Below are positions 9,131 through 17,507 of a DNA stretch of 47,726 nt, one piece after another. The stretch is from Deltaproteobacteria bacterium. GTDB taxonomy: Bacteria; Desulfobacterota; GWC2-55-46. The notes under the pieces were generated by a model. The model was not told the origin of the DNA. It saw nothing but the letters and a program-made list of their open reading frames with translations, and did no database searches. The DNA lies in contig JACRET010000008.1 in assembly GCA_016218105.1 (NCBI GenBank), forward strand, positions 1 to 47,726, written 5' to 3'. The translations under genes were made by a program, and so were the position numbers. Each line of letters starts with the position of its first letter. Position 1 is the first letter of the stretch.

Positions 9131-10042
9131 TCAAATATAAGCAAGCCAGCATTCGTAATCTTTATTTCTCCCGTGGACGGCATTGAAAAATATATTCTGT
9201 ATTTCCCTGGTGACCGGACCGGGCGTTCCTCTTCCGATCTTCCTTAGATCCACTTCGCGTATCGGCGTTATCTCCGCGGCTGTGCCTGTAAGGAACGCCT
9301 CATCGGCGGTATAAAGCTCGTCCCTCGTGAACCTCTCTTCCTTTATTTCTATCCCCTTGTCCTTCGCTATCCTTATGCACGAATCCCGCGTGATGCCGTT
9401 AAGAACGGATGTAAGCGGGGTTGTTTTTAATACGCCGTCTTTCACCATGAAAATATTTTCTCCGCTCCCTTCCGCGACGTAGCCTTCCGTGTCAAGGAGC
9501 AGGGCCTCGTCAAACCCTTCTGCCACGGCCTCCCTTTTGGCCAGTATCGAGTTCACATAATTGCCGGTGAACTTTGCCTTCGTCATCGAGCTGTTTACGT
9601 GATTCCTGCTGAAAGAGGATATCTTTAACCTGATCCCGTTCTTAATGCCCTCTTCGCCCAGGTACGCGCCCCATGCCCATGCGGCTATCGCCACCCTTAC
9701 GGGATTGCTCTTCGGGAGTATCCCCATCGTGCCCGCGCCGAGATACACGAGCGGCCTTATATAACCCTCTTCAAGGCTGTTCGCTTTTACGGTGCCGATT
9801 ACCGCGCTTGTTATTTCTTCTTTTGAGAAAGGGATCTCTATGAGGCCTATAAGGGCTGAGGCGAAGAATCTGTCGATGTGGTCTGAGAGCCTGAATATCG
9901 CGCTGCCCCTGTCAGCTCTGTAGCAGCGTATTCCTTCAAACGCTCCGAGCCCGTAATGGAGAGTATGGGTGAGTATATGGATATTGGCCTTGTCCCAATC
10001 AACAAGCTCGCCGTCCATCCATATCTTTTTTCCCTTTTCCAT
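9131..10042 (-). CDS. ilvE: Branched-chain amino acid aminotransferase (PLP fold type IV)
   Basis: A 303-residue enzyme that interconverts branched-chain amino acids and 2-oxo acids using glutamate. It shows the early motif [16 protein letters not shown], the PLP-lysine segment KFTGNY (Lys157), [12 protein letters not shown] and the substrate-loop segment [14 protein letters not shown], all typical of IlvE. Length matches (about 300-309). The ATG is preceded by GAGGTG. It follows the bactofilin gene by 7 bases, so it is probably the last gene of the par-bactofilin transcript. Confidence 0.95.
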   Translation of the reverse strand: MEKGKKIWMDGELVDWDKANIHILTHTLHYGLGAFEGIRCYRADRGSAIFRLSDHIDRFFASALIGLIEIPFSKEEITSAVIGTVKANSLEEGYIRPLVYLGAGTMGILPKSNPVRVAIAAWAWGAYLGEEGIKNGIRLKISSFSRNHVNSSMTKAKFTGNYVNSILAKREAVAEGFDEALLLDTEGYVAEGSGENIFMVKDGVLKTTPLTSVLNGITRDSCIRIAKDKGIEIKEERFTRDELYTADEAFLTGTAAEITPIREVDLRKIGRGTPGPVTREIQNIFFNAVHGRNKDYECWLAYI

Positions 10043-10049
10043 TTCACCT

Positions 10050-10478
10050 CTATACGGGAAGTTTTTGTTGGATCGGGGTTTCGTCTGAACTGATTGTAGT
10101 GTAACTCATGCTTTCCGTCTGTGAGCGGTCTCTATTCATCATAACGCAGTTGCCGTCGAATATAACCCCCTCGCCTATGATGAGGTTCGGGGTCCTTATC
10201 TCGCCGAAGAGCCTACATGGAGATTTTAATTCGACCCTTGTGGCGGCTTCAAGCGTCCCTCTTATCTCGCCGGTAACGAGGGCGCGCCCGGCCTTGATGC
10301 GGCCCTCGATGTAGCCGCCCTCGCCTACGATAAGAGTGCCGGGGGTAGAGATATCTCCTTTGAAGTTCCCGTCAATCCTCACGGTATCCTCAAAGATAAG
10401 CCTGCCTTCTATCGACATGCCTTTGCCGATAAATCCCATGACCTGGCTCTGCTTTTTCTTATCGTCCTTTCCGAACAC
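10050..10478 (-). CDS. Bactofilin (polymer-forming cytoskeletal protein)
   Basis: A 142-residue protein with the DUF583 right-handed beta-helix: repeating hydrophobic-glycine units such as [20 protein letters not shown] and [12 protein letters not shown] between disordered ends. Bactofilins polymerise without nucleotide and scaffold cell-wall enzymes, stalks or, in Myxococcus, chromosome-segregation machinery. The GTG start is preceded by AAGGAGGG. The stop is TAG, followed one codon later by TGA. It lies directly downstream of parB, in line with the known ParABS-bactofilin link in Myxococcus; that functional link here is inference. Confidence 0.93.
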   Translation of the reverse strand: MFGKDDKKKQSQVMGFIGKGMSIEGRLIFEDTVRIDGNFKGDISTPGTLIVGEGGYIEGRIKAGRALVTGEIRGTLEAATRVELKSPCRLFGEIRTPNLIIGEGVIFDGNCVMMNRDRSQTESMSYTTISSDETPIQQKLPV

Positions 10479-10505
10479 AGTCCCTCCTTGTCCGGTTAAA
10501 AGAAT

Positions 10506-11369
10506 TTAGCCGGCGATTGAGCGCAAAAGCTCCAGTACCCTTTCCCGCTCATCGGCTGAGTAATAATTTATCTCGACCTTTCCCCTGCCCCGCTTATCCT
10601 TGAGGGCTACCTTTGTGCCGAAAATGGAGCGCAGCTCATCTTCAAGCGGTGAAGATTGCGTCGTCTTCTTCGAGGGTTTTATTGCCTTGTCCGGCCCTTT
10701 ATTTACAAGCGCCTCAGCCTCTCTCACCGAAAGCCCATGGCTGATTATAGCCCTGCAAGCCTCGACCTGCGCGCTATGGCTCTCGATTGAAAGGAGCGCC
10801 TTTGCGTGCCCCATGGAGACAGTCCCTTTTATGATCTCGTCTCTTATCTCGATCGGGAGCTTAAGGAGCCTTAAATAATTTGCTACCGTCGCCCTCTCTT
10901 TGCCGACCCTTTTGGCGACCTCATCCTGAGAGAGCCCGAAGTTCGTAAGGCTCTTGTACGCCTCTGCCTCTTCTATGGCGTTTAAATCCTCTCTCTGGAT
11001 ATTCTCTATTATAGCTAATTCGAGACTTTCTTCATCTGTCGCGTCTATTATAACGATCGGCACTTCACTCAGCCCCGCCATCCTGGAGGCGCGCCATCTG
11101 CGCTCCCCGGCTATGAGCTCATACCCGGCGGAAGTCCGCCTGACTATCAGGGGCTCTATTATGCCTTTTTCCTTAATAGAATCAGATAGTTCCAGCAGCG
11201 CGGCCTCGTCAAACCTCTTTCTTGGCTGGGAGTGGTTCGGGCTTATGTCCATTATGGGGCATAAACGGAACTTCTCCTTCGCCCCACCCGATTGTTGAGG
11301 AGATTGGCTTTGGGCCTCTCCTATAAGCGCGCCAAGACCCCTTCCCAAGACCTTTTTCTTGTTCAGCAT
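10506..11369 (-). CDS. parB: Chromosome-partitioning protein ParB
   Basis: A 287-residue DNA-binding CTPase that loads at parS and spreads. The N-terminal domain has the CTP-binding motif GERRWRA and the preceding IIEPLIVRR; the central helix-turn-helix includes LSQDEVAKRVGKERATVANYLRLL; a short C-terminal dimerisation domain follows a charged linker. The leader sequence KKKVLGRGLGALIGE is typical of chromosomal ParB and contacts ParA. It lies 50 bases downstream of parA, and two parS sites lie within 1.6 kb upstream. Confidence 0.96.
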   Translation of the reverse strand: MLNKKKVLGRGLGALIGEAQSQSPQQSGGAKEKFRLCPIMDISPNHSQPRKRFDEAALLELSDSIKEKGIIEPLIVRRTSAGYELIAGERRWRASRMAGLSEVPIVIIDATDEESLELAIIENIQREDLNAIEEAEAYKSLTNFGLSQDEVAKRVGKERATVANYLRLLKLPIEIRDEIIKGTVSMGHAKALLSIESHSAQVEACRAIISHGLSVREAEALVNKGPDKAIKPSKKTTQSSPLEDELRSIFGTKVALKDKRGRGKVEINYYSADERERVLELLRSIAG

Positions 11370-11419
11370 AAATCGGCCCCTCTGGTTAGATTGTAAGTAT
11401 TTGAATTTACTTGCATTTA

Positions 11420-12184
11420 TTAGGAGCGCCCGCCGCTGATGATCTCCTTGGCGAGCTCCATGTAGCTTAAGGCGCCCCTTGAGTGGACATCATAAAGTAT
11501 TACAGGCTTGCCAAAGGATGGGCTCTCTGAGAGCCGTACGTTCCTCGGAATCATGGTTTTGAATGCCTTGTTGCCAAAATGCTTTCTTATATCCTCTTCG
11601 ACTTGATGGGCAAGGTTATTCCTTGAGTCGAACATTGTAAGAAGTATGCCCTCGATATCAAGTCCCGTATTGAGCTTGGCCTTTATAAGCTCTATAGTCC
11701 TCATGATCTCAGCGATGCCTTCCAGCGCGTAATACTCGCACTGGAGGGGTATAAGGACTGAATCGGACGCTACAAGCGCATTTACAGTCAACAAACTAAG
11801 GGAGGGTGGGCAGTCTATAAATATGTAGTCGAAATGTTCTTTGATTGAGTTTAGACACTCTTTAAGCCTGTACTCCCTGTTTGGGGCGTCTATAAGCTCT
11901 AACTCGGCGCCTGTAAGGTCTCTGGACGACGGGATCAGCTTAAGGAACCTGAGCTCTGTATTTAAAAGGATCGATCTTAAGTCTGCCTGCCCTATCATCG
12001 CGTGATAGATGCCGTTCGTACCATGCTTGTCAACGCCTAAACCGCTTGTGGCGTTTCCCTGCGGGTCGAAGTCTATAAGGAGCACCTTTTTCTCAGCTAC
12101 GGCAAATGACGCGGCAAGGTTTACGGCGGTAGTGGTCTTACCTACCCCACCCTTCTGATTTGCTATCGAGATTATCCTTCCCAT
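11420..12184 (-). CDS. parA: Chromosome-partitioning ATPase ParA (Soj)
   Basis: A 254-residue ATPase with the deviant Walker A box KGGVGKTT (11-18), Walker B FIDCPPSL and no N-terminal DNA-binding extension, which marks chromosomal Soj/ParA. It moves ParB-parS complexes after replication. It begins with ATG after a GGGAG ribosome binding site and is followed by parB. Downstream of mnmG and rsmG, it completes the familiar mnmG-rsmG-parA-parB origin-proximal block. Confidence 0.97.
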   Translation of the reverse strand: MGRIISIANQKGGVGKTTTAVNLAASFAVAEKKVLLIDFDPQGNATSGLGVDKHGTNGIYHAMIGQADLRSILLNTELRFLKLIPSSRDLTGAELELIDAPNREYRLKECLNSIKEHFDYIFIDCPPSLSLLTVNALVASDSVLIPLQCEYYALEGIAEIMRTIELIKAKLNTGLDIEGILLTMFDSRNNLAHQVEEDIRKHFGNKAFKTMIPRNVRLSESPSFGKPVILYDVHSRGALSYMELAKEIISGGRS

Positions 12185-12251
12185 AAACTTTCTCCCATTA
12201 GGAACCCGGAAAGTTTAAAACAGATATAGAACTGATGCAAGAGAAAAATAG

Positions 12252-12273
12252 AGATGTTCCACGTGGAACATCT
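12252..12273. promoter_or_regulatory. parS site 1 (ParB-binding palindrome)
   Basis: The 16-bp site TGTTCCACGTGGAACA at 12255-12270 is a perfect palindrome, close to the bacterial parS consensus TGTTNCACGTGAAACA. The palindrome extends to 22 bp (12252-12273) and touches the rsmG stop codon. It lies between rsmG and parA. Confidence 0.93.
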
Positions 12274-12925
12274 AAACCCTGGTGAGTACGACTATCGTCG
12301 TCTTTCGATCTGAGAATGGAACCGGGATTTCATGGACTTCGAGCGCTCTTATCCCCTTCATGCCCTCTACTTCTGCAAGTTCTTCCGTGACAGAAGGCCC
12401 CTTTATGGCAAAAATGCGCCCGCCAGGCGCGAGATAAGGCAAACTCATCTCCACAAAGGCCTTAAGCTCGGCAAAGGCCCTTGAAGTCACCCCGTCAAAT
12501 CCGCCCCTTAGCCTACCTATGGTATCTCTATCCTCAGCCCTTGCGGCCTCGGCTTCGATCCCCTTAAGGCCAAGGGTTCTTATTACGTGCTTCATGAAAA
12601 CAACCTTCTTGGCGACCGAATCGAGCAGATGGACATGTATAGCGGGGTCTACTATCTTCAGTGGTATCCCCGGAAACCCGCCGCCAGCCCCGATATCAAG
12701 GAGCCGCTTTGTGCCTTTAAGGAACATATACGGCGTGAGAGAGTCGAGAAAGTGCCTTATTATAATCTCCCTCTCCTCATCAATAGCCGTAAGGTTTATC
12801 TTCTTATTCCAGACCTTAAGTTCTTTAAGATAGATTATAAACTTCGAGAGCGAATCTTCGGAGATATCGACCCCAAGTTTCTCTCCCCCGCTTTTAAGGA
12901 GGGCTTTTAAGTCTTTTTCATCCAT
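12272..12925 (-). CDS. rsmG: 16S rRNA (guanine-N7) methyltransferase RsmG (GidB)
   Basis: A 217-residue SAM-dependent enzyme that methylates G527 (E. coli numbering) of 16S rRNA. The SAM-binding loop LLDIGAGGGFPGIPL (about 75-89) and the upstream NLTAIDEEREIIIRHFLDSL are diagnostic. It lies between mnmG and parA and is bracketed by two parS sites. The stop is TAG, overlapping the left parS palindrome. Confidence 0.96.
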   Translation of the reverse strand: MDEKDLKALLKSGGEKLGVDISEDSLSKFIIYLKELKVWNKKINLTAIDEEREIIIRHFLDSLTPYMFLKGTKRLLDIGAGGGFPGIPLKIVDPAIHVHLLDSVAKKVVFMKHVIRTLGLKGIEAEAARAEDRDTIGRLRGGFDGVTSRAFAELKAFVEMSLPYLAPGGRIFAIKGPSVTEELAEVEGMKGIRALEVHEIPVPFSDRKTTIVVLTRV

Positions 12926-12935
12926 TCAAATGCCT

Positions 12936-12951
12936 TGTTCCACGTGGAACA
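12936..12951. promoter_or_regulatory. parS site 2 (ParB-binding palindrome)
   Basis: A second exact copy of TGTTCCACGTGGAACA in the short spacer between the mnmG stop and the rsmG start. Confidence 0.93.
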
Positions 12952-12952
12952 T

Positions 12953-14833
12953 CTATTTATAAGCCCCTGTTTTTTTAAGATGCACCATAAGCATCGAAAT
13001 AGCGGCCGGTGTTACGCCTGAAATCCTTGAGGCCTGGCCTATAGACTCCGGACGGGTCTTATTAAGCTTCTCCCTGATCTCGGTCGAAAGCCCGGACACA
13101 TCTTCAAATACCAGGCTTACCGGTATCCTTATACCCTCGATGCGCTTGAACCTGCCGGTCTCCTCAGACTGCCTCTTTATATATCCTTCATACTTTGTCT
13201 CAATCTCAATGGCCTCGGCTATCTCGGGTCTGACGGTAAAAGGCCTGCCTATCAGACCGTACAGGGAGCGGAGATCCATCCCCTGCCTCCTCAGCAGCTC
13301 TTTCAGAGACATTGATTTCTTCAGCTCAATGTTATCCAGGGCGGCCAGGGCAATATTCACCTCTGAGGTAGGGTTTATCTTTGTATTCTCCAAAAACCTC
13401 ATCTCCTCTTCCATAAGCCGCTTTCTTTGTAGAAATGAGCTGTAGACATCATCTTTGACAAGACCGGCTTCAAAACCCAATTCCCTGAGCCTGAATTCGG
13501 CGTTATCCTCCCTTAGAATGAGCCTGTACTCGGCCCTTGAGGTAAACATCCTGTAAGGCTCTCTCGTCCCTTTTGTGACAAGGTCGTCTATCATCACGCC
13601 GATGTACGCCTCACTCCTCTTAAGGATTAGCGGCGCCTCGCCCTTTATCATTAATGCGGCGTTTATCCCCGCCATCAGCCCCTGTGCGGCGGCCTCTTCG
13701 TATCCGGAAGTACCGTTTATCTGGCCGGCAAGGAAAAGCCCATTGATCCTCTTTGTCTCAAGGTTTAACTTAAGCTCAGTCGGCTCTACATAGTCGTATT
13801 CTATGGCATACCCGGGGCGGAGTATCTCTACATCCTCTAACCCCTTGATAGTTCTAAGGAATTTGTTCTGGATATCTATCGGCAGCGAGGTGGAAAGGCC
13901 GTTAGGATAAACTTCATTCGTATCAAAGCCTTCCGGCTCAAGGAATATCTGATGGCGTACCCTTTGCGGGAATTTTATTATCTTATCCTCTATAGAGGGG
14001 CAATACCTCGGCCCGGTACCCTCGATAACGCCGCTATAAAGGGGCGATCGGTCAAGGTTTTCTCTTATTACCCTATGGGTCTCTTCATTCGTGTAAGTCA
14101 AATGGCAGGGTAACTGGGGCCTCGATATGGGGGGTGATGTAAACGAGAATGGTTTTACCTCGTCCGTCTTTTGAAGCTCCTGAACCACCACCTTTGAAAA
14201 ATCGATCGTCCTTGCGTCGATCCTCGGGCATGTGCCTGTCTTTAAGCGGCCCATTGTAAAGCCGAGCGCCTTTAAGCTATCCGAGAGGCCAACGCTTACG
14301 CTGTCCCCGGCCCTGCCTCCTGGGTAATTGACAAGGCCTATATGGATAAGCCCTTTAAGGAATGTGCCTGTGGTCATTATTACCGCTTTTGCGCCAAATA
14401 CCTCTCCGGTCTTGAGCCGAACGCCTTCTATCCTGCCGCCCTCTACTACAAGGTCTTCTACAAGCCCCTGTCTTAAATGTAGTCCGTCCGTCTTCTCCAG
14501 GGCGGACTTCATCCTGAGCTTGTACAGGGTTCTATCCGCCTGTGCCCTTGTTGCCCTGACAGCCGGGCCCTTGCTGTCATTCAAGGTTCTGAACTGTATG
14601 GCTGTTTCATCGATAGCCTTGGCCATTTCGCCGCCAAGCGCGTCTATTTCCTTTACAAGGTGGCCCTTGGCGATCCCGCCGATAGCCGGGTTGCACGACA
14701 TCTGGCCGATGGTATCCAAGTTAATCGTGATCACCAGGGTAGAACGCCCCATCCTGGAGGCCGCAAGGGCCGCCTCGCACCCGGCATGCCCCGCGCCTAT
14801 GACGATAACGTCGTATTTGGAGGAATTAATCAA
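12953..14833 (-). CDS. mnmG: tRNA uridine-5-carboxymethylaminomethyl modification enzyme MnmG (GidA)
   Basis: A 626-residue FAD enzyme that works with MnmE to make the (c)mnm5 modification on U34 of tRNAs. The FAD loop [12 protein letters not shown] (11-22), [15 protein letters not shown], the motif [20 protein letters not shown] and the [11 protein letters not shown] segment are all present, and the length is normal. The start appears to be TTG with AGAGGT nine bases upstream; no nearby ATG gives the conserved N-terminus. Its partner mnmE is about 18 kb away, also on the minus strand. Confidence 0.96.
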   Translation of the reverse strand: MINSSKYDVIVIGAGHAGCEAALAASRMGRSTLVITINLDTIGQMSCNPAIGGIAKGHLVKEIDALGGEMAKAIDETAIQFRTLNDSKGPAVRATRAQADRTLYKLRMKSALEKTDGLHLRQGLVEDLVVEGGRIEGVRLKTGEVFGAKAVIMTTGTFLKGLIHIGLVNYPGGRAGDSVSVGLSDSLKALGFTMGRLKTGTCPRIDARTIDFSKVVVQELQKTDEVKPFSFTSPPISRPQLPCHLTYTNEETHRVIRENLDRSPLYSGVIEGTGPRYCPSIEDKIIKFPQRVRHQIFLEPEGFDTNEVYPNGLSTSLPIDIQNKFLRTIKGLEDVEILRPGYAIEYDYVEPTELKLNLETKRINGLFLAGQINGTSGYEEAAAQGLMAGINAALMIKGEAPLILKRSEAYIGVMIDDLVTKGTREPYRMFTSRAEYRLILREDNAEFRLRELGFEAGLVKDDVYSSFLQRKRLMEEEMRFLENTKINPTSEVNIALAALDNIELKKSMSLKELLRRQGMDLRSLYGLIGRPFTVRPEIAEAIEIETKYEGYIKRQSEETGRFKRIEGIRIPVSLVFEDVSGLSTEIREKLNKTRPESIGQASRISGVTPAAISMLMVHLKKTGAYK

Positions 14834-14865
14834 AACGCTGTAACCTCTTATAAAATAAAAAGATT

Positions 14866-14914
14866 TGAAACTTCCCGCGGAATCCGCGGGGGATGCGCTC
14901 GCTATGCATATTCA
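14866..14914 (+). repeat. Dispersed hairpin repeat, family A
   Basis: TTGAAACTTCCCGCGG is followed by AATCCGCGGGGGATGCGC and TCGCTATGCATATTCA. CCCGCGG and CCGCGGG can pair around a short loop. It matches the copies at 349, 15939 and 20088. Confidence 0.85.
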
Positions 14915-15132
14915 TCCATCGCAGGGGTTCGACTCCGCAAGGCCTGCATCTGGACTTTCCGGCGCTGAGGTCTGTGCGATTGCTTGCTTGCCGCGGTGAG
15001 GTTCATTATTTTATAGTATATTCCGAACCCCTGTCAATCGGATAGATTGAGAAACCCGGCTCCTTCAAATCTGCCTGAAAAATACCCGATAAAATGAACT
15101 AACTACTTGATTTACTTGATATCACAAAATTA

Positions 15133-15160
15133 TTGACTTTAAATGAAAAAACTGTATACT
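15133..15160 (+). promoter_or_regulatory. Sigma-70 promoter of the DksA-type gene, predicting a leaderless mRNA
   Basis: TTGACT (15133-15138), a 16-base spacer and TATACT (15155-15160). The expected transcription start (about 15167) is within two bases of the ATG at 15169, and no ribosome binding site precedes that ATG. Confidence 0.75.
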
Positions 15161-15168
15161 TGCTTCTT

Positions 15169-15771
15169 ATGCCAAAGACTAATGATAAGTCTAAAAAACC
15201 AACCAGTTCCTCAAAGAAACAGGGGATCACGGCAAAACCGCAGAAGGCCCCTGTGGCTAAAAGGGTCTCTGCATCAACATCGAAATCAGAAGGGCAAATG
15301 AGCAAATCACCAATCAAGACCAAGGCACCAGAAAAACCAAAGTCAAAGGTTCCGTTCAAGAAAGAAATTACTCAGAAACTGCTCGATGCCAAGTCCAAGA
15401 TACTCCAGGAAGTCACCCAGAAGGTTAAAAGCGAAAGTAACATCCTGAAGCACGAGATCGGCGATATCTATGACCTTGCCAGCAACGAACGGGAACGTGA
15501 GCTTGCGCTTATGCTCGGCGATCGAGACAGAGAAAAACTCTCTGAAATAGAAGACGCCCTCGAACGCATAAAAGAAGCCAGCTACGGCGCCTGTGAGGAA
15601 TGCGGCGAGCCCATCGCGGAAGACAGGCTAAGGGCATTGCCTTTTACCCGCGTATGCGTCGAATGCCAGTCAAAGAACGAACGCGAGCAGAAGATCAAGG
15701 GCGTCAGGTACGAAGAGGATTCCGGCCTCGGGATACTTGAGAGAACGGAAGGCGACGAAGAAGAGTTCTAA
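15169..15771 (+). CDS. DksA/TraR-type C4 zinc-finger protein
   Basis: A 200-residue protein. Residues 1-65 are basic, Lys/Pro/Ser-rich and probably disordered; residues about 66-140 are a charged helical region; the C-terminus carries a C4 zinc finger with Cys142, Cys145, Cys163 and Cys166 (CEECG...CVECQ). This is the DksA/TraR family, whose members enter the RNA polymerase secondary channel and often act with ppGpp. The disordered lysine-rich front is an addition absent from E. coli DksA. The start is chosen at the first ATG after the promoter; the frame is open to a TTG at 15133, but that triplet is the -35 box. A later ATG at 15298 with AGAAGGG upstream could be an internal start giving a 157-residue form without the basic tail. 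Confidence 0.88.
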   Translation: MPKTNDKSKKPTSSSKKQGITAKPQKAPVAKRVSASTSKSEGQMSKSPIKTKAPEKPKSKVPFKKEITQKLLDAKSKILQEVTQKVKSESNILKHEIGDIYDLASNERERELALMLGDRDREKLSEIEDALERIKEASYGACEECGEPIAEDRLRALPFTRVCVECQSKNEREQKIKGVRYEEDSGLGILERTEGDEEEF

Positions 15772-15801
15772 GGCGCTTCGATTTTTATTACAAAGCAACT
15801 C

Positions 15802-15834
15802 AGCCGGATTTTTTGTCAAAAATCCGGCTTTTTA
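15802..15834 (+). terminator. Rho-independent terminator after the DksA-type gene
   Basis: Perfect 12-bp arms AGCCGGATTTTT and its complement (15802-15813, 15818-15829) with a 4-base loop, followed by Ts. Confidence 0.92.
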
Positions 15835-15838
15835 ATTG

Positions 15839-15947
15839 GTGCCTGGCGCAAATCCCACCCTTTTAAGGGCGGGTCAAAACCGGGCTATATATAACTGACA
15901 AGTGCCTTGCCTGCAATCCCTGAGGTTTGCGGCAGGGTAATTGAAGC
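15839..15947 (+). repeat. Dispersed two-hairpin repeat, family C, copy 1
   Basis: GCCTGGCG, a CCCACCCTT/AAGGGCGGG hairpin, CCGGGCTATATA, TGCCTTGCC, then CCCTG...CAGGG and GTAATTGAA. The same blocks in the same order occur at 40456-40559. It runs directly into a family A copy. Confidence 0.8.
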
Positions 15948-16055
15948 TCCCCGCGGCAAGCCGCGGAGAATCTTCGATATGTAAGGAAACTATTTCTATG
16001 CGCTCGCTTGACCCCGTAGCAAGCTGCGGGGAATGCGCTCGCTATGCATATTCAA
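15939..16055 (+). repeat. Dispersed hairpin repeat, family A (long or double copy)
   Basis: ATTGAAGCTCCCCGCGGC pairs with GCCGCGG, then a TATGTAAGGAAACTATTTCT spacer, then a second GCTGCGGGGAATGCGC core ending CATATTCAAT. The ends ATTGAA and TTCAAT are inverted. The front half including the GTAAGGAAAC spacer recurs at 30823-30905. It lies upstream of apbE. Confidence 0.85.
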
Positions 16056-16125
16056 TCTTTAATCCCTCGCTCAGGATAGAATCTCTCGCAGCTGCTGCGA
16101 GGCGCTATATTTTGCGTGCGCATAT

Positions 16126-17139
16126 ATGGATGTAAAAGTCTCCCGAATAGCGGCATATCTCGCGGTAATCCTGACGGTCCTCATAATCGTAGCCATACCG
16201 TTCTATCTCAAAAAAAATAAAGAGTCGGTCACATACAGCAAGGCCCTCATGGGCACTGTCGTCCAGATAACCTTGATGGAGGGTGACAAGGGCTCGTTCG
16301 ACACCGCAGCCAAAGCCGCCTTCGATGAGATAAAAAGGCTTGAAGAGGTCTTCAGCAGCTACAAGCCGGATAGCGATGTGTCTAGGATAAACAGGAATGC
16401 CGGGTCTTTGGTAGAAGTCTCGCCAGAGCTTATCACCGTGCTTAAAGCCGCCCTTCAGGCCGCCGAACTTTCTGACGGCGCTTTCGACCCTACGGTTGGG
16501 ATTCTTGGAAAGGTATGGGGATACTCCGGCGAGAAGGGTCACGTGCCTTCAAAAAAAGAATTGGCCCCTTATCTGTTGCTTGTGGATTACAGGGAGATAG
16601 CGGTCGATGGGGCTTCATCAAAGGCAGGGCTCAAGAAAAAAGGGATGGCCTTGAATCTCGGCGGGGTCGCTAAGGGCTACATAGTAAAAAGGGCGGTGGA
16701 GGTCTTAAAGAAGAACGGCGTCGAGCGCGGGCTTATTCACGCCGGCGGAGACATAGTCGTCTTTCAGAAGAATGAAAAGATGCCGTTTACGATAGGCATC
16801 CAGCACCCAAGGGAGAAAAGACTTTTAGGGGAGGCTCTTGTTTACAACGGCGCCATCGCTACATCGGGCGACTACGAAAGGTTCTTCGAAAAGGACGGGA
16901 AAAGGTACCACCATATCTTGGACCCCAAGATAGGCTTTCCGGCAATGCGCTCGCGTTCGGCTACCGTAATAGCCGGGGATGCTACAATCGCGGACGCGCT
17001 CTCTACCGCTGTTTTCGTGATGGGGAGCGAAACAGGGATGGCGTTGATAGAAAGGCTTCCCGATGTAGAAGGCGTCATTGTGGATTCGGAAGGGAAGGTT
17101 TATAAGTCCAGCGGGTTTAAGGGTAAGATTTTCAATTAA
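16126..17139 (+). CDS. apbE: FAD:protein FMN transferase ApbE, membrane-anchored
   Basis: A 337-residue flavinyltransferase that attaches FMN to Thr/Ser of target proteins such as Rnf or Nqr subunits, outside the cytoplasmic membrane. Residues about 8-28 are one hydrophobic segment (signal anchor; no lipobox cysteine). The ApbE domain shows MGTVVQITL, FSSYKPDSDVSRIN, LNLGGVAKGY, HAGGD, the TSGDYERFF loop and the metal-site HHILDPKIGFPA...DALSTAVFVMG. No target protein is in this window. No ribosome binding site is visible; the gene starts 70 bases after a family A repeat, with a TATATT at 16106-16111 that may be its -10 box. Confidence 0.94.
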   Translation: MDVKVSRIAAYLAVILTVLIIVAIPFYLKKNKESVTYSKALMGTVVQITLMEGDKGSFDTAAKAAFDEIKRLEEVFSSYKPDSDVSRINRNAGSLVEVSPELITVLKAALQAAELSDGAFDPTVGILGKVWGYSGEKGHVPSKKELAPYLLLVDYREIAVDGASSKAGLKKKGMALNLGGVAKGYIVKRAVEVLKKNGVERGLIHAGGDIVVFQKNEKMPFTIGIQHPREKRLLGEALVYNGAIATSGDYERFFEKDGKRYHHILDPKIGFPAMRSRSATVIAGDATIADALSTAVFVMGSETGMALIERLPDVEGVIVDSEGKVYKSSGFKGKIFN

Positions 17140-17204
17140 GCAAGCAAACGAAAGTCATTGAGAGGATAGTGTAGGGCCGTTCGGAGAACGGGCCGGGATG
17201 TAAA

Positions 17205-17362
17205 AATTCATTCCAGTCCGGTAAAGGCCTTTTTGCGCGCTGCCGCCGCGCTTATGGGTATTGGCTCTGCTCGCTGTCGGCTCACTCCCTCCGACAGAAC
17301 TGAAGCCCGGTCGCTCGCCTCCTTTATGCTCGCTACGCAATACCCCTGGTATTTTTGAAGAA
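17205..17362 (-). repeat. Dispersed structured repeat, family B, copy 2
   Basis: On the minus strand GGGGTATTG...GCATAAAGGAGGCGA...GGGCTTCAGTTCTGTCGG...CCGACAG...CAATACCC...GCGCGG. CTGTCGG and CCGACAG form an inner 7-bp stem, better paired than in the other copies. Confidence 0.85.
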
Positions 17363-17382
17363 CAAAATCTAAAAACGAAAGT

Positions 17383-17460
17383 CATTGCGAGAGGGGCGAA
17401 GCAATCCCGTATTTAAACCCCCTCACCAAACCTCTCCCCAAATGGGGAGAGGGTACTCTA
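17383..17460 (+). repeat. Short mosaic repeat (GTCATTGCGAG...GCAATC and CTCTCCCC hairpin)
   Basis: GTCATTGCGAG...GCGAAGCAATC is followed by a CCCCCTCACC tract and the hairpin CTCTCCCC/GGGGAGAG (17431-17438, 17443-17450). Both resemble widespread bacterial intergenic repeats; only one copy of each is seen in this window, apart from a GTCATTG fragment at 17154. Confidence 0.55.
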
Positions 17461-17507
17461 TATGTAGGGCCGGGTCAAAGAAACCGTTGTGGCAAGCAAC
17501 AGTCTGA

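Larger units (their letters stand above)
14834..15168. other. Gene-free spacer between mnmG and the DksA-type gene
   Basis: It holds a family A repeat (14866-14914), a fragment sharing its end with the element at 25745 (14986-15012), and at its right edge the DksA-type promoter. No gene is seen. Confidence 0.7.
17140..17507. other. Repeat-filled spacer between apbE and mltG
   Basis: About 370 bases without a gene between two convergent genes. It contains a family B copy (17205-17362) and a second mosaic of common bacterial intergenic repeats (17383-17460). Confidence 0.75.

Noticed and set aside
14328-14843. 171-codon open frame opposite mnmG
   Set aside because: It is a shadow of the well-conserved mnmG frame with no motif or ribosome binding site.
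14921-14947. tRNA-like GTTCGACTCC, a possible tmRNA or tRNA end
   Set aside because: No acceptor partner, no CCA-type end and no second arm can be found around it.
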